Below are positions 50,638 to 62,375 of a DNA stretch of 64,000 bases, in pieces. The first letter of the stretch is position 1. Each line of letters begins with the position of its first letter. Origin of the DNA: Pseudoscleropodium purum (lineage: Eukaryota; Streptophyta; Bryopsida; Hypnales; Brachytheciaceae); assembly GCA_963969395.1 (NCBI GenBank), contig OZ017795.1, forward strand, positions 35,755,063-35,819,062. Direction: 5' to 3'. Below the pieces are notes generated by a model. It did no database searches. It was not told the DNA's origin and was given only the letters and a program-made list of their open reading frames with translations. The translations under genes and the position numbers were made by a program.

Positions 50638-53216
50638 TCATGCACTGTAAACCTCCTTCACCCACTTCGAAGCCCCTGAGCTTGAACATGGATTCAGAAT
50701 GCTCGCAAACGTGAATGCATCGGGTTCGAGGCCTTCCCTTTTCATTTGCATAAATAGTTCATATGCTTCACTCCAACATCCGTGTTCGGCAAGTCCACCA
50801 ATCATCACATTCCATGTGATAACATCACGATCCTCCATCCGATCAAAAACTAGCCGAGCATCATCCAAACTGCCACACTTTCCATACATATGGACAAGAG
50901 CATTGCCCACACGCAAATCTGACTCAAGTCCCGCTTCAATGACATGCCTGTGAACCTCCTTCACCCACTCCGAAGCCCCTCCGCTTGAACATGGATTCAG
51001 AATGATCGCAAACGTGAATGCATTGGGTTCGAGGCCTTCCCTTTTCATTTGCATAAACACTTCATATGCTTCTTGCCCACATCCGTGTTCGGCAAGTCCA
51101 CCGATCATCACGTTCCACGTGATCACATCACGATCCTCCATCCGGTCAAAACTAGCTGAGCATCATCCAAACTGCCACACTTCCCATACATGTGGACAAG
51201 CGCAGTGCCCACACGCAAATCCGACTCAAGTCTCGCTTCGACGACATGCCTGTGAACCTCTTTCACCCACTCCAAAGCCCCTGAGCTTGAACATGGATTC
51301 AGAATGATCGCAAATGTGATTGCATTGGGTTTCATGCCTTCCCTCTGCATTTGCATGAACAGTTCATATGCTTTTTGCCCACATCCGTGTTTGGCAAGTC
51401 CACCAATCATCACGTTCCATGTGATAACGTCACGATCCTCCATCCGATAAAAAACTAGCCGAGCATCATCCAAACTGCCACACTTCCCATACATGTGGAC
51501 AAGCGCAGTGCCCACACGCAAATCCGACTCAAGTCTCGCTTCGACGACATGCCTGTGAACCTCCTTCACCCACTCCGAAGCCCCTCCGCTTGAACATGGA
51601 TTCAGAATGCTCGCAAACGTGATTGCATTGGGTTTCATGCCTTCCCTCTGCATTTGCATGAACAGTTCATATGCTTTTTGCCCACATCCGTGTTTGGCAA
51701 GTCCACCAATCATCACGTTCCATGTGATAACGTCACGATCCTCCATCCGATAAAAAACTAGCCGAGCATCATCCAAACTGCCACACTTCCCATACATGTG
51801 GACAAGCGCAGTGCCCACACGCAAATCCGACTCAAGTCTCGCTTCGACGACATGCCTGTGAACCTCTTTCACCCACTCCAAAGCCCCTGAGCTTGAACAT
51901 GGATTCAGAATGATCGCAAATGTGATTGCATTGGGTTTCATGCCTTCCCTCTGCATTTGCATGAACAGTTCATATGCTTTTTGCCCACATCCGTGTTTGG
52001 CAAGTCCACCAATCATCACGTTCCATGTGATAACGTCACGATCCTCCATCCGATAAAAAACTAGCCGAGCATCATCCAAACTGCCACACTTCCCATACAT
52101 GTGGACAAGCGCAGTGCCCACACGCAAATCCGACTCAAGTCTCGCTTCGACGACATGCCTGTGAACCTCCTTCACCCACTCCGAAGCCCCTCCGCTTGAA
52201 CATGGATTCAGAATGCTCGCAAACGTGATTGCATTGGGTTTCATGCCTTCCCTCTGCATTTGCATGAACAGTTCATATGCTTTTTGCCCACATCCGTGTT
52301 TGGCAAGTCCACCAATCATCACGTTCCATGTGATAACGTCACGATCCTCCATCCGATAAAAAACTAGCCGAGCATCATCCAAACTGCCACACTTCCCATA
52401 CATGTGGACAAGCGCAGTGCCCACACGCAAATCCGACTCAAGTCTCGCTTCGACGACATGCCTGTGAACCTCTTTCACCCACTCCGAAGCCCCTCCGCTT
52501 GAACATGGATTCAGAATGCTCGCAAACGTGATTGCATTGGGTTTCATGCCTTCCCTCTGCATTTGCATGAACAGTTCATATGCTTTTTGCCCACATCCGT
52601 GTTTGGCAAGTCCACCAATCATCACGTTCCATGTGATAACATCACGATCCTCCATCCGATCAAAAACTAGCCGAGCATCATCCAAACTGCCACACTTCCC
52701 ATACATGTGGACAAGCGCAGTGCCCACACGCAAATCCGACTCAAGTCTCGCTTCGACGACATGCCTGTGAACCTCTTTCACCCACTCCAAAGCCCCTGAG
52801 CTTGAACATGGATTCAGAATGATCGCAAATGTGATTGCATTGGGTTTCATGCCTTCCCTCTGCATTTGCATGAACAGTTCATATGCTTTTTGCCCACATC
52901 CGTGTTTGGCAAGTCCACCAATCATCACGTTCCATGTGATAACGTCACGATCCTCCATCCGATAAAAAACTAGCCGAGCATCATCCAAACTGCCACACTT
53001 CCCATACATGTGGACAAGCGCAGTGCCCACACGCAAATCCGACTCAAGTCTCGCTTCGACGACATGCCTGTGAACCTCCTTCACCCACTCCGAAGCCCCT
53101 CCGCTTGAACATGGATTCAGAATGCTCGCAAACGTGATTGCATTGGGTTTCATGCCTTCCCTCTGCATTTGCATGAACAGTTCATATGCTTCTTGCCCAC
53201 ATCTGTGGTCGGCAAG
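50638..53216 (-). pseudogene. PLS-type pentatricopeptide repeat gene fragment
   Basis: Nine copies of a 101-residue P-L-S triplet, each 303 bp. The NPCSS block starts at 50685, 50988, 51290, 51593, 51896, 52199, 52502, 52805 and 53108. Motifs per unit: P (VITWNVMIGGLA...REGMKPN), L (AITFASILNPCSS...RLESD), S (LRVGTALVHMYGKCG...MEDRD). PPR proteins of this class bind organelle RNA base by base. There is one frameshift: a run of five A is four at 51148-51151, and the next spacing is 302. The frame is open upstream to 53216, where the retrotransposon starts. It ends in TGA at 50638, 15-20 residues into an L motif, without E or DYW domains. Both ends are lost, so it is a broken gene. Confidence 0.92.
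50653..53216 (-). repeat. 303-bp tandem repeat array with 606-bp dimer pattern
   Basis: Most units are nearly identical in DNA. Two types alternate: one with GGASEWV/ASILNPC and one with SSGALEWV/AIILNPC. From left to right, type one starts at 50988, 51593, 52199, 52502 and 53108, type two at 51290, 51896 and 52805, and a diverged unit (SSGASKWV) at 50685. This suggests recent amplification by unequal crossing-over of a two-unit block. Confidence 0.85.
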
Positions 53217-56200
53217 TGTCGCAGCATAGGGCAGGTCAATTCCCCATTATACTCACAAAAATCGCTCTAGAGTATAACTAAGTGACTCTAAAGATCGAAC
53301 CCACGAGATCCTGTGAAGTATCTAACTCTATTAAGCAGTTAAGCTCAGTTAGTATTCCAATCTTACTTTCGGGTCCTAGATCTAGAACCAGAAATACCAC
53401 CACACCGGATAACTATAGACCGGATTACTCCTTCTTCGGATCCTACTAACTATCTGGTCTGTGCAAATATCCAAATCCCAGGATCTTACAACTTCCGGCC
53501 TTGGAAATCCGTCCTGACCAATCCGGTCCGGATGGTCATCATGTATCCGTAATCCTATCCGGTTTGGTTTTGCCTCTATTTTACCATCAGAGGGGTCGCC
53601 GCTTAATTTTGAGAGTGGTAGGCCCACCACTCCTTCTGTGACTTATAGTGGTTGAAGACCCACTATCCAACTTCCTAAACTCCTAAGCTAATCCGGATCC
53701 GGTTTGGTCCTTCACAACAACCTAGATAGAAATCCGGGTTGTAGGTCACACAAAGACCCCATACTCGACCCTCTCATACTACAACGACCTTGATGCTACT
53801 TCCGATCCGTGCGAAGATAGGTGGTTACAAGTGTACCCGTCCGTTCCAACATCAACTAAAGTTCTTCCGTTTACCAACTAAGGCGGTAAGACCTCACAGG
53901 AGATCGGACACTCGATCGGATTTCCCACCCGGGAATTCTAGCACAGCTAAGGAATCCCTCCCTACCCGCCTAGCCTAACAACGGCTTTCTCACCCGGAAT
54001 CTCAAACTCTAGACGTGTTGAGGAACTAAGTTCACTCCCAACTCTTCGATACCTACTGACATGCACCTAGGATTGGAAAAGAAACACCAAGGGGAGAAAT
54101 CACTCGCAAACCGGCTCGTACTATCCTAACTCCACATCATACAATCCTGTCGCGCTGGAGAGAGACACACAATGAGGAGAAGAGAAAGGTACAAGAAGTT
54201 TGCAAAATGAAAAACTTCCAGTTCCCATCGCAGGAACCGATTTATATACAAAGGGTAAAAACCCTAAAAGCACAAAAAGGAGCGGAAAACCCGTGGGGGT
54301 CCGCCGCCACCCTAATCTAACTTCCGGCTAACCTAATACTGTTGAGCCGGATCCGGATCTAGATCCGCTCCTACTCCTAACTGAAATCAAAATCCTATCT
54401 ACTCTACAATCCTAGATCCTATTGTCGGGCTTCCGCTCTCCGGAACCAGCTCTTCGAAGACTTCACTCAAGTTCCAGTTCCGTTTCCCCTCCGTAGGGTT
54501 AGATCCGGGTGAAGACTCCAGATCGATTGTAATATCTGGTCTCGTGCTCGGAGTCTCAGCCCGTGTAGACTTCTTGGACTCGGGAGTCCAATCCTTCCTA
54601 TCCTTCGGAATGGTCGCGTCCGGAAAGATATCCGGTAGCGAGATGTCCGAAAGATGTATCCCCTTGGGGCACGTCGCTCCAGTCAGCTTCCGGCTGCTTT
54701 CCTCAATCCGGTCCGCAGCCTTCCGCCCCTCCACCATCGCCGTCTCCACCTGCTCAGCAAAGTCGGTGAGAATCCGGACCATCCGGGAACCGGATAGTTT
54801 TTTCTTTTCGTGGATCTTCTCGTCGAAGAGCTTCGCTTTGGCGGCGGCCGTTCCGGTATCTCCCAGGATGGCTTTGATCTGCTCGGCTATCTTCCGAGTC
54901 TCCTCCGCCATCTCCCGGGTGTCCGTCACGTCTTCCTGATAGGCAAAGTGGGTTTCCTTCAGGGTGTCCACTTCCTCTTGCAGCCGGCGGATCTCCGCTT
55001 CCTGTTTCCGGGTCTCTTCCGGATTGGTGATGCAATTCGCCACCCGTTCCGCCAACTGACTGTCCGGTGGCGCATCTACCAACTTTCCGATCGCCGAAAG
55101 CGTTCTGTGCTTGACCTCCCAATCCGCCCTGATGTTGCAGAGGACGTTGATGAGGCCGTTGAACGGATCTTGCACTTCCATGTCTTCCCCGGGAACGGTC
55201 TTCTCGACTTCCGGTCTTTCTTCCGAGGCCGGTTTGTCGTGACTGGGAGGTGTCCCGCGCATGTGGGGAGGCGTCGTCTTCTGTCGCTTGATGGGCGGCA
55301 TCGGCTCCTCCTCTTCCTCGCTTGACTCCCGGTTTGACCCGGAATCGGACTCGGCCTCGTCATCCATTTCCGACTCCCCATACTTCAGGAGGACTTCTTG
55401 AGTCCTCCACACCTTCTCCTCCGCGTCCGTGAGGAGTTGGTGTGCCCGGTAGAGGTGGAATAGGTAAAGGCACACTAGACTGGCCTTCTTCTTCCCAACT
55501 CTACTAATGAGCTGGGCCACGAGATCGGAAATGATCCGTGCCTAGTCCACTTTCCGGTTACCACTTAGGGCACCGAAAATGGTGTTGCCAAGGGTGATCG
55601 TCACCCTGGTCGGCTTTTCTGGGTGAAGGACCGGAACCAAGAACTGTAGAAGCCGACGGTGTCGGTCATCCACGCAATCCTCGACCGCGTACCCGTCCTT
55701 CGGATTGATGGCCCCTTGGAATTTGCCCCGGACGAACTCATCCTTCCGGTTTGCCATTCCTAACCTTCCTGCCCGGAAACCATAAACACCTCTCCACATT
55801 TCCTCGTTCCAGCGGCTAGGGGATCCTCTCACGGTGTTATTAAATTGGTTGGACAGTTTGCCGAGGAGTTCCTTGACCATTCTCTCCTCCCTAAAACCCC
55901 AGGGTTTCTCTGCAAACCCTAGGCAACCCATAGAGGTGAGGTCCTCCATGAGTTGAGACTTTTCCGGCTCTGTGGAGGGAATAACCGGAATGACTTTCCG
56001 GAGCTTCACCTCGCCTCCAGAGGGACTCGCTGGTCTCGCCCTACGTAGCGGCGGCATTTCCACTCCAATCTATCTCACTCTCTCCTAGCCGCACGTCTCG
56101 TTCCTCACGTTCTCTCTCCGATCTCAACCGGAATCAAAGCCTGCAGCACACAAACGCAAAAACTCAACAACGCGCGCTCAAGGTCGAGTTTCTAAAAGGG

Positions 56201-56484
56201 GGTGCAACAGTGAAGGCTCCTCCTTATATAGTCTCTGGACCCTTTCCGGTTTGGTCGTCTTGAATCCGGTTCACCCATAATCCGCTCCTAGACCTAATCC
56301 GTGTTGCATTCCGTTTCCGTCGATAGTTACTCCTGACCGGATTAGATCCAAGAGGCCCACTACTTCATGTTCTGTGCTAATTTTGAGTTTTCCTTCTTCA
56401 CCTAATTGGATCCGGTTCCCTAATGGCTAGTTTCCGTTCCTATTTTGGTGCATGCTAAGAAAATCAAAATTTTAAGCTGCGACA
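53217..56484 (-). mobile_element. 3' LTR (3,268 bp)
   Basis: Ends TGTCGCAGC / GCTGCGACA as in the solo LTR. It carries both TATA-like boxes (56223-56230 and 54240-54248) and the LTR gene. Close to the solo LTR over the gene region, and close to the 5' LTR over the U5 part. Confidence 0.93.
54399..56057 (-). pseudogene. LTR-resident gene, copy in the 3' LTR
   Basis: Collinear with the 552-codon gene of the solo LTR, no indels, with scattered replacements (for example KQKTTPPHMRG for KQKLTPPNKRG). It is broken once, by TAG at 55542-55544 where the solo LTR has TGG (KVD-Trp-ARI). The remainder down to TAG at 54399-54401 is open, including the acidic stretch and coiled coil. Confidence 0.85.
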
Positions 56485-56500
56485 TTACCCTTTCCTCATC
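56485..56500 (-). other. Polypurine tract
   Basis: On the element strand GATGAGGAAAGGGTAA directly precedes the TG of the 3' LTR. This is the usual primer for plus-strand DNA synthesis. Confidence 0.8.
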
Positions 56501-56520
56501 TGTGAGCGTCCCCGCGAACA

Positions 56521-59500
56521 TCATTGGCCTTTAGTCGAAGAAGTAGCCGCCGAATACTTTTTTACCCTTGATCCGTTCACACGAGTGTCAAGCCACTGGC
56601 CCTGCAGATTCGCAAGTTGCAAGGACCCATTTTGAAAAATTTGATTGACTTGGAAAGGTCCCATCCATCGGGTATGTAATTTTCTTAGAAACTCTTTGTG
56701 ACGGTTGTCATAAACTAGCACAAGACCGCCTACCTGGATTCCATGATCAACTGGAAGTTTCCGGTCGTAATCTTTCTTGCGTTTGAATTGCACTTCCATG
56801 GTTCTCTCAAGAGCTGCATTCCGAGTTTCCTCCAGTTCTTCAATCGCAAGGAGTCGCGGAAGTGTATCCATTCTGGTCTCCGCATTCCGGGCTGCCATGA
56901 CTCGGAATGTCTCCACTTCTAACTCCACCCCATGAACTGTGTTTTGGCCAAAGACCAAAAAGTAGGGCGTTTTTCCGGTTGTGCTCTTCTCCGCCGTATT
57001 GTACGCATGCACGACCGAAGGTAGTTTCCGGTCCCAATCCGTCTTGTGAGCGGAAACCATCTTGTTCAAGATCTTTCCAATAATTCCGTTCGCCCGCTCG
57101 GTTAATCCATTCGCCTTTGGATTATAAGGAGTCGTCTTCCGGTGCTTGATAAGATACTTGGTAGTTAGGTCGGAGATGACATCATTGAGGAAATGGGTTC
57201 CTCGATCACTAACCAACTCCAGTGGGTGGCCAAATCGCATGAGGATTTCTTCAAACAAAAAGGTCGCGGAAGTCTCGGCATCGTTTTTCCGGGTTGCTCT
57301 GGCCTCCACCCACTTGGTCGCGTAATCCGTGGCTAGGATTATGTACCTCTTCTTCCTAGCACTGACCGGAAAAATGGGTCCAATAAAGTCGATCCCCCAT
57401 TTTTCAAACGGTGCTAAGGGAATTATGGGAGTGAGCGGCCAATGGTTCCGGAAAGATGGTGCTCCTGTCCGCTGACACTAATCGCAACTCCGAACAAAAT
57501 TCCTCACATCCCTGTGTACATACGGCCACCAGTATCCGGCGGATCGGATTCGGTTTACCGTAGTAACAAAGGCAAAATGTCCTTCGGAACTCCCGCAATG
57601 GAGTGCCCGGATGACTTTCTTCCGGTCCGAAGGTTCCAAGCATCGCCTAAAGACGTCATCCGCCCCTAACTTGAAAAGGACTCCCTTAATCAAGGTATAA
57701 GGAGCCGCTTTTCTCTGAAAGATTTCTTTCTCTTCTTGACTCATCTGTTCCGGATATTTGGATTTCACTAAATAATTAATGATATCCCGAAACTTTGAAA
57801 CAGACTCGTTGCTTAGGTGAAAAACTTCTATCAAGGGAAAATCCGGATTCTCCGTTCCAACCGGAATCTCCAGAGGATCCGGAAACTCATCCGGAAACTC
57901 AGCGGAAATATCCGCCACGGATTCCTGTCCTCTTTGTCTCGAGAGGTAATCCGCGTTCGAGTTTGCTTTCCCGGGTTTGACTACAACCTCGTAATTAAAC
58001 TCTTGTAAAAGCAAAATCCATCTAGCAATCCGACCTGACAAATCCGGTTTGTTCACGAGGTATTTCAAGGAATCATGATCTGTGTGAAAAATTACCTTGT
58101 ACCCTAGCAAATAATGTCGGAACTTCTTACAAGAATACACGACTGCCAATGCTTCTCGTTCTGTGGTGGTGTAATTCCGTTCCGCCAAGCTCATTTGCCT
58201 GCTCGCATAGTAAATCGGATTCTCACGCTTCTCCGTCTCAAACTGCCAAAGAATGGATCCCAAACACCAACCGGATGCATCGATGGTGACATGGAACTCT
58301 TTGGTCCAATCCGGAACGGAAAGGATCTGAGCTCTAGCAAGCTGAGTCTTCAGATCTTCGAAGGCCTGCTATCGCTTTCTAGTCCACACGAATTCCGTAT
58401 CCTGTTTGAGTAGTTCCGTGAGAAGGATGGCCCTCTTGGCATATCCGTCAATGAATCGACGGTAGTAGCCCACACACCCGAGAAACCCACGGATCTCCCT
58501 TACGCTCGTCAGAGGTAGCAAGGATAGAACCGCTCTCACCTTTTCCAAGTCCGCTTGCAATCCGGCTTGGCTCACCACGTGCCCCAACAAAATTCCGGAA
58601 CTCATTCCGAAAAAACACTTTCCGGGGTGTAATTTCAGATTGGTTTCCCGGCACCTTTGAAACGTCTTCCGCAAACATTCGAGATGAAGTTTCCGGTCGC
58701 TAAAAACTGCAAAGTCATCAATGAAGACCTCAATGAAATGGCGGAGAAAATCCTTGAAAATGTCCATCATCAGCCGCTGGAAAGTTCCGGGTGCGTTGCA
58801 CAGGCCAAATGGCATTCGGGTAAATGCGAAGGTTCCCCATTCTGTCGTGAACATGGTCTTCAACTGATCGCTCCGCCGGATGAACACTTGGTTGTAACCG
58901 GAAAATCTGTCCAAAAAGCTGTAACATTCGTGTCCGGCCACGTGGTCCAAAATGATGTCAGTAAATGGAAGGGGAAAGTAATCCTTCTTTGTGGTTGTGT
59001 TCAATTTCCGGAAATCTTGACACACCCGGATCTTAACTTTCCCATCCGTTCCCAACTTCTTGGAAACCACTACAATAGGGGAAACCCACTCGGAATTGTT
59101 GACCGGATAGATGAATCCGGTTTCCAATAACCGGTCGATTTCTTCCTTGACCATTAACGAGTACCTCGGGTTGAGTTGGTACTGTCGTTGACGGACCGGA
59201 ATAGATCCTTCTGTCAAATCAATGTAATGCTCTCCTAAGTGAGGGGGGATTCCCTTCAGATCAGATGGCTCCCACGCAAAAATATCGAGATACTCCTTGA
59301 GAAGTTGAACATAACCGGATTTCTCCGTGCTTTGCATGAGCTTGCTCAAGTAAAAGCACTTGCCTGGTTCAACCTCCTCCGGCTCATAATCGATGGGCGA
59401 GACGATCGGTTTGATCTTCTCTTCGTGAACCTCTTCCGGAACGGAAACTAAGTTTCCCCATTCCGGTCTCATCGTTTCCTCACTTACACCCGCGGGAAGG

Positions 59501-60480
59501 GTTCCATCCCGGATCTGTCGAGTGATCCACTCGGTTGTGAGCGGAACGCTTGACTCTCCTAAGGATCGATCTTCCACCATGGTACTGCTAGGCTTTTCCG
59601 GATCATGCTCCAATACAGCATTAGAGAACCCAAAACTTTCCTCAGTTTTGTGTTCGAATGGATCCACATAATAGCTTGGAATCGAATCTTCCGAATCCGT
59701 TCAATTCGATGTGTAACCATCCGAGTCGCTGGTTTCTCCTAAATGCTTTTTCGTGGACCAGGGTATCCGGATGGAAGGTTTCTCGACCACCAGTTCCTTG
59801 GTTCCCCAATCCACGAGTACTTGGGCAGAGTATAACCAAGGTCTACCCAGTAACATAGGAAAAGGTCTTCCTTTGTGCACACGGATGATGACATAGTTGA
59901 GCAGATAATCCGTTCCTCCAATCCAGGTTGGAACTTGCGAAAGTTTGCCAACCGGATGTACTCGAGACTGGTCCGCCATACAAAGGACTTGATCCGTCGC
60001 TTCGATCGTGGTGAATCCTAACTCAAATGCTGTGTCTTCCAACATCAAGTTGACTCCAGATCCGCCATCGATGGGAACCTTTGGAATCAGGCATCCTTCT
60101 ATCTCTACACTGATCTCTGGAGCCCCGGAATCTTCCGGTTGAGAGAAGTTAACTGCCACCGCTGGGAGTTTCACCCTCTTCTTCCGTTTCCGTGTCCAGC
60201 TATCTCGGATCAACTTCTGGTACATCACGTTGTCGTGCAAGAGCTGTCCAATCGTAACATTCGCCCGTTGATCTTGGATGTCCTGGATGATGTCATACTC
60301 ATGCATACGGATATCCGGATTGATAACCACTGGGGTGTTACTGAAACTAACCTGCTTCTTACTCGTCACCACATCTGGTCCAGAGATTTCCGTCAGAATC
60401 TCTGCATTGATATCGATCGGAATCCGGTTCCGGTCCACCCCTTCCTCAAAGTGAACTTCTTCCGGTCCTGGACTCCGTCT
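56521..60480 (-). pseudogene. pol: Pol: protease, reverse transcriptase, RNase H, integrase
   Basis: Same frame as gag. Aspartic protease: IDGGSGVN with the active Asp near 60069 and LLGRPWL downstream. RT about 59130-58560: YSFLDRFSGY, MPFGLCNAPGTFQ and the catalytic pair FIDD at 58719-58714 (FIDD in place of YVDD). RNase H: TIDASG (58281), TTTEREALAVVYS, TDHDSLKYL. Integrase: HHCC finger starting HCGSSEGH (57600), then DFIGP (57390), SDRGTHF (57207) and GLTERAN (57099), a DD35E triad; a GPFQV...VNGSRVKKY C-terminal module. It ends in TGA at 56521-56523, 36 bases before the LTR. Premature stops: TGA 59701-59703, TAG 58369-58371, TAG 57478-57480, the last inside the CxxC of the HHCC finger. 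No frameshift. Confidence 0.92.
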
Positions 60481-62208
60481 CTAAGAAACATGATCAGAAT
60501 CACTACTCGATTTCTGTCTCCTCCTCTGCTTTTTCTTCGTTCCCCTTACAGCTCATTCGAGTTGATTCCTGGTGGAACTACGGGTCGACACCCGGTTTAC
60601 CAAGCTCTCCGTCTCCGCCGGCAGTTCTACCTCGCATCGTCACTTGTCCGGATTCTCCGTTCCGGCTGAGTGGCCATAGTTGAGCGCGGTCTGCTCCCTT
60701 GGAAGAATTTGAACTTGTTTGTAAACCGGTCTTGGCTGTATTGGCTTCGGACACTGCTCCTCCTGATGCCCATACTCTTGGCAATTTTGGCACGGAAGAG
60801 TTCGCGGAGCATCCTACCCTGGTCCCCTGTTAGGACACGAGTTGGCATAATGTCCCAGTTCTCCACAACCATAACAAATCACCACTTGTCTATCCGGATA
60901 ACCAAGGGCTCGCATGGGCTGCTGCATTACCAACCCTTGACTCGGTCCCGATAAAAAGTTCCGGTTCAACATGTTGGACCGGGAAGGAATCATGATCCCT
61001 TTTCCTCTTGCATAGGTCGGCTGCACTTGGTAGATTTCCTCCTCTTCCTCGTTTGCTACGGTGTAGTAGATCTCTTCTTCCGAATACACATAGTGAACTT
61101 GCTTCTAGGCAGCTCGCTGGCATTCACTTGGATAGTGACCCGGTTCTCCACATCTTCCGCACCAAACATTGGATCGAGAAGTCGGAACGATCCGTCTCGG
61201 TTTCCGGTTCTCTGCCATGTTGACCTTGATAGCCTCCAAAGACTCTTGGATGTTCTTCATCATCTTTTTGGAATCCGTATCCTCCGTCTTCACTTTCACA
61301 ACCCGTTTCTCTCTCGGACCCTTCGACTTGTGCAAACGTCGAGGAGGTGAAACACTTTGTTCATCATCCGAGCTCGATGAATCCGGATCAGAAACTTCCG
61401 TTCCAGAACTCCCGGAACTACTATCCGAATCGGAAGCCTTCTTACGATGCTTCAACTTCCGGTCGCTCTTCTTGTTCTTCCCCTTTTCTTGTTTCTCGCT
61501 CCTTCTCAAGGACTTCCGGAGGGACTGAGCGGAATTCTCATAATTAGCCGCAGCATCCATGGCATCTCTCAGTGTCCTAGGTCGCGTCTGACAAATTAGA
61601 AATCCCATAGACTCGGGTAATCCGGCAATGTACCACTCCACCTGCAGAGTAGGAGCAATCTCAGTGGTCAGCTTCTGGATCAGCGCCTTCACCCTCTGGC
61701 CATACTTCCGCATGGATTTGGATGATTTCATCGTTAGTGTACTCAGCCGTCCCAAGGCTCTGGCTTCTCCTCCTACCTCCCGGAAAGCTTGCAGGAAAGC
61801 CGTTCTCAACTGATCCCAGTTATTCTGGATCGGATCGGAAATATCCTGATACCATTTAAGAGCTTCTCCCTTGAGCAATCCTTGGAAGATTCTTCGTTGG
61901 GCCGCCTCATTCTCCTAGTTGGCGAGTGCAGTGGATTCAAACTCGCACAGCCAGTCATCCGCATCTTGGCTTCCGTCACCCTTAAAACGCTTGTATCTCA
62001 ATCGAGTCATGACGTCTTCGTCCTCTAGGGACGGATCTAAATCGGAAACTGTAAGCGTATGTCCAGATCTCGGATTCTCGCTTTCTCTCGCGGATGCAGA
62101 CATGAAAATCGGATGGTTAACCGGATCTTGCAGATCCAGTTCACTATGATCCGGTTCAGGCGATTCTTCCGATCGTTCTCTTCTTCTCAATCGCTCGAAC
62201 GTTCTCAT
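60481..62208 (-). pseudogene. gag: Gag with three CCHC zinc knuckles
   Basis: ATG at 62208, 167 bases inside the 5' LTR. A capsid-type segment (GLLKGEALKWYQDI, LRTAFLQAFRE, YIAGLPESM) is followed by a Lys/Ser-rich region and three CX2CX4HX4C knuckles: CGRCGEPGHYPSEC (61161-61120), CYGCGELGHYANSC (60876-60835) and CQNCQEYGHQEEQC (60792-60751). The frame runs unbroken into pol, so Gag and Pol seem to be one polyprotein. Premature stops: TAG 61915-61917, TAG 61105-61107, TAG 60814-60816, TGA 60640-60642, TGA 60553-60555, TAG 60481-60483. No frameshift. Confidence 0.88.
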
Positions 62209-62346
62209 ATTCCTTGTTCCGCTTCTTATGAATTAGTTTCCAAATTCAGCCGGAAAACGAAACCCAATCCGAAAAATGAGAGCACGGAAAAGACGAACTA
62301 CTGACTCAACTTCTTCCGTACCGCACTAAAGCTGATAGCTTTAGGA

Positions 62347-62364
62347 TCCCTGGCAGCGGCGCCA
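62347..62364 (-). other. Primer binding site, tRNA-Asp-like
   Basis: The element strand reads TGGCGCCGCTGCCAGGGA, 11 bases after the 5' LTR. It matches the complement of the 3' end of plant tRNA-Asp (from memory) at 16 of 18 positions. Athila-type elements are known to use this tRNA. Confidence 0.7.
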
Positions 62365-62375
62365 GATTTTTGTCA

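Noticed and set aside
51002..52770. Plus-strand frames in the PPR array
   Set aside because: Antisense shadows of the repeat, reappearing every 303 bp.
50653..53216. Regular repeats read as a CRISPR-like array
   Set aside because: The repeats are 303 bp, contiguous, coding and without spacers. They are PPR triplets.
60578..60872. Overlapping minus-strand frames at the gag-protease junction as separate genes or a frameshift site
   Set aside because: The true gag-pol frame runs through with only substitutions (stops at 60814, 60640, 60553, 60481). The other frames lack motifs, while the third zinc knuckle is in the gag frame.
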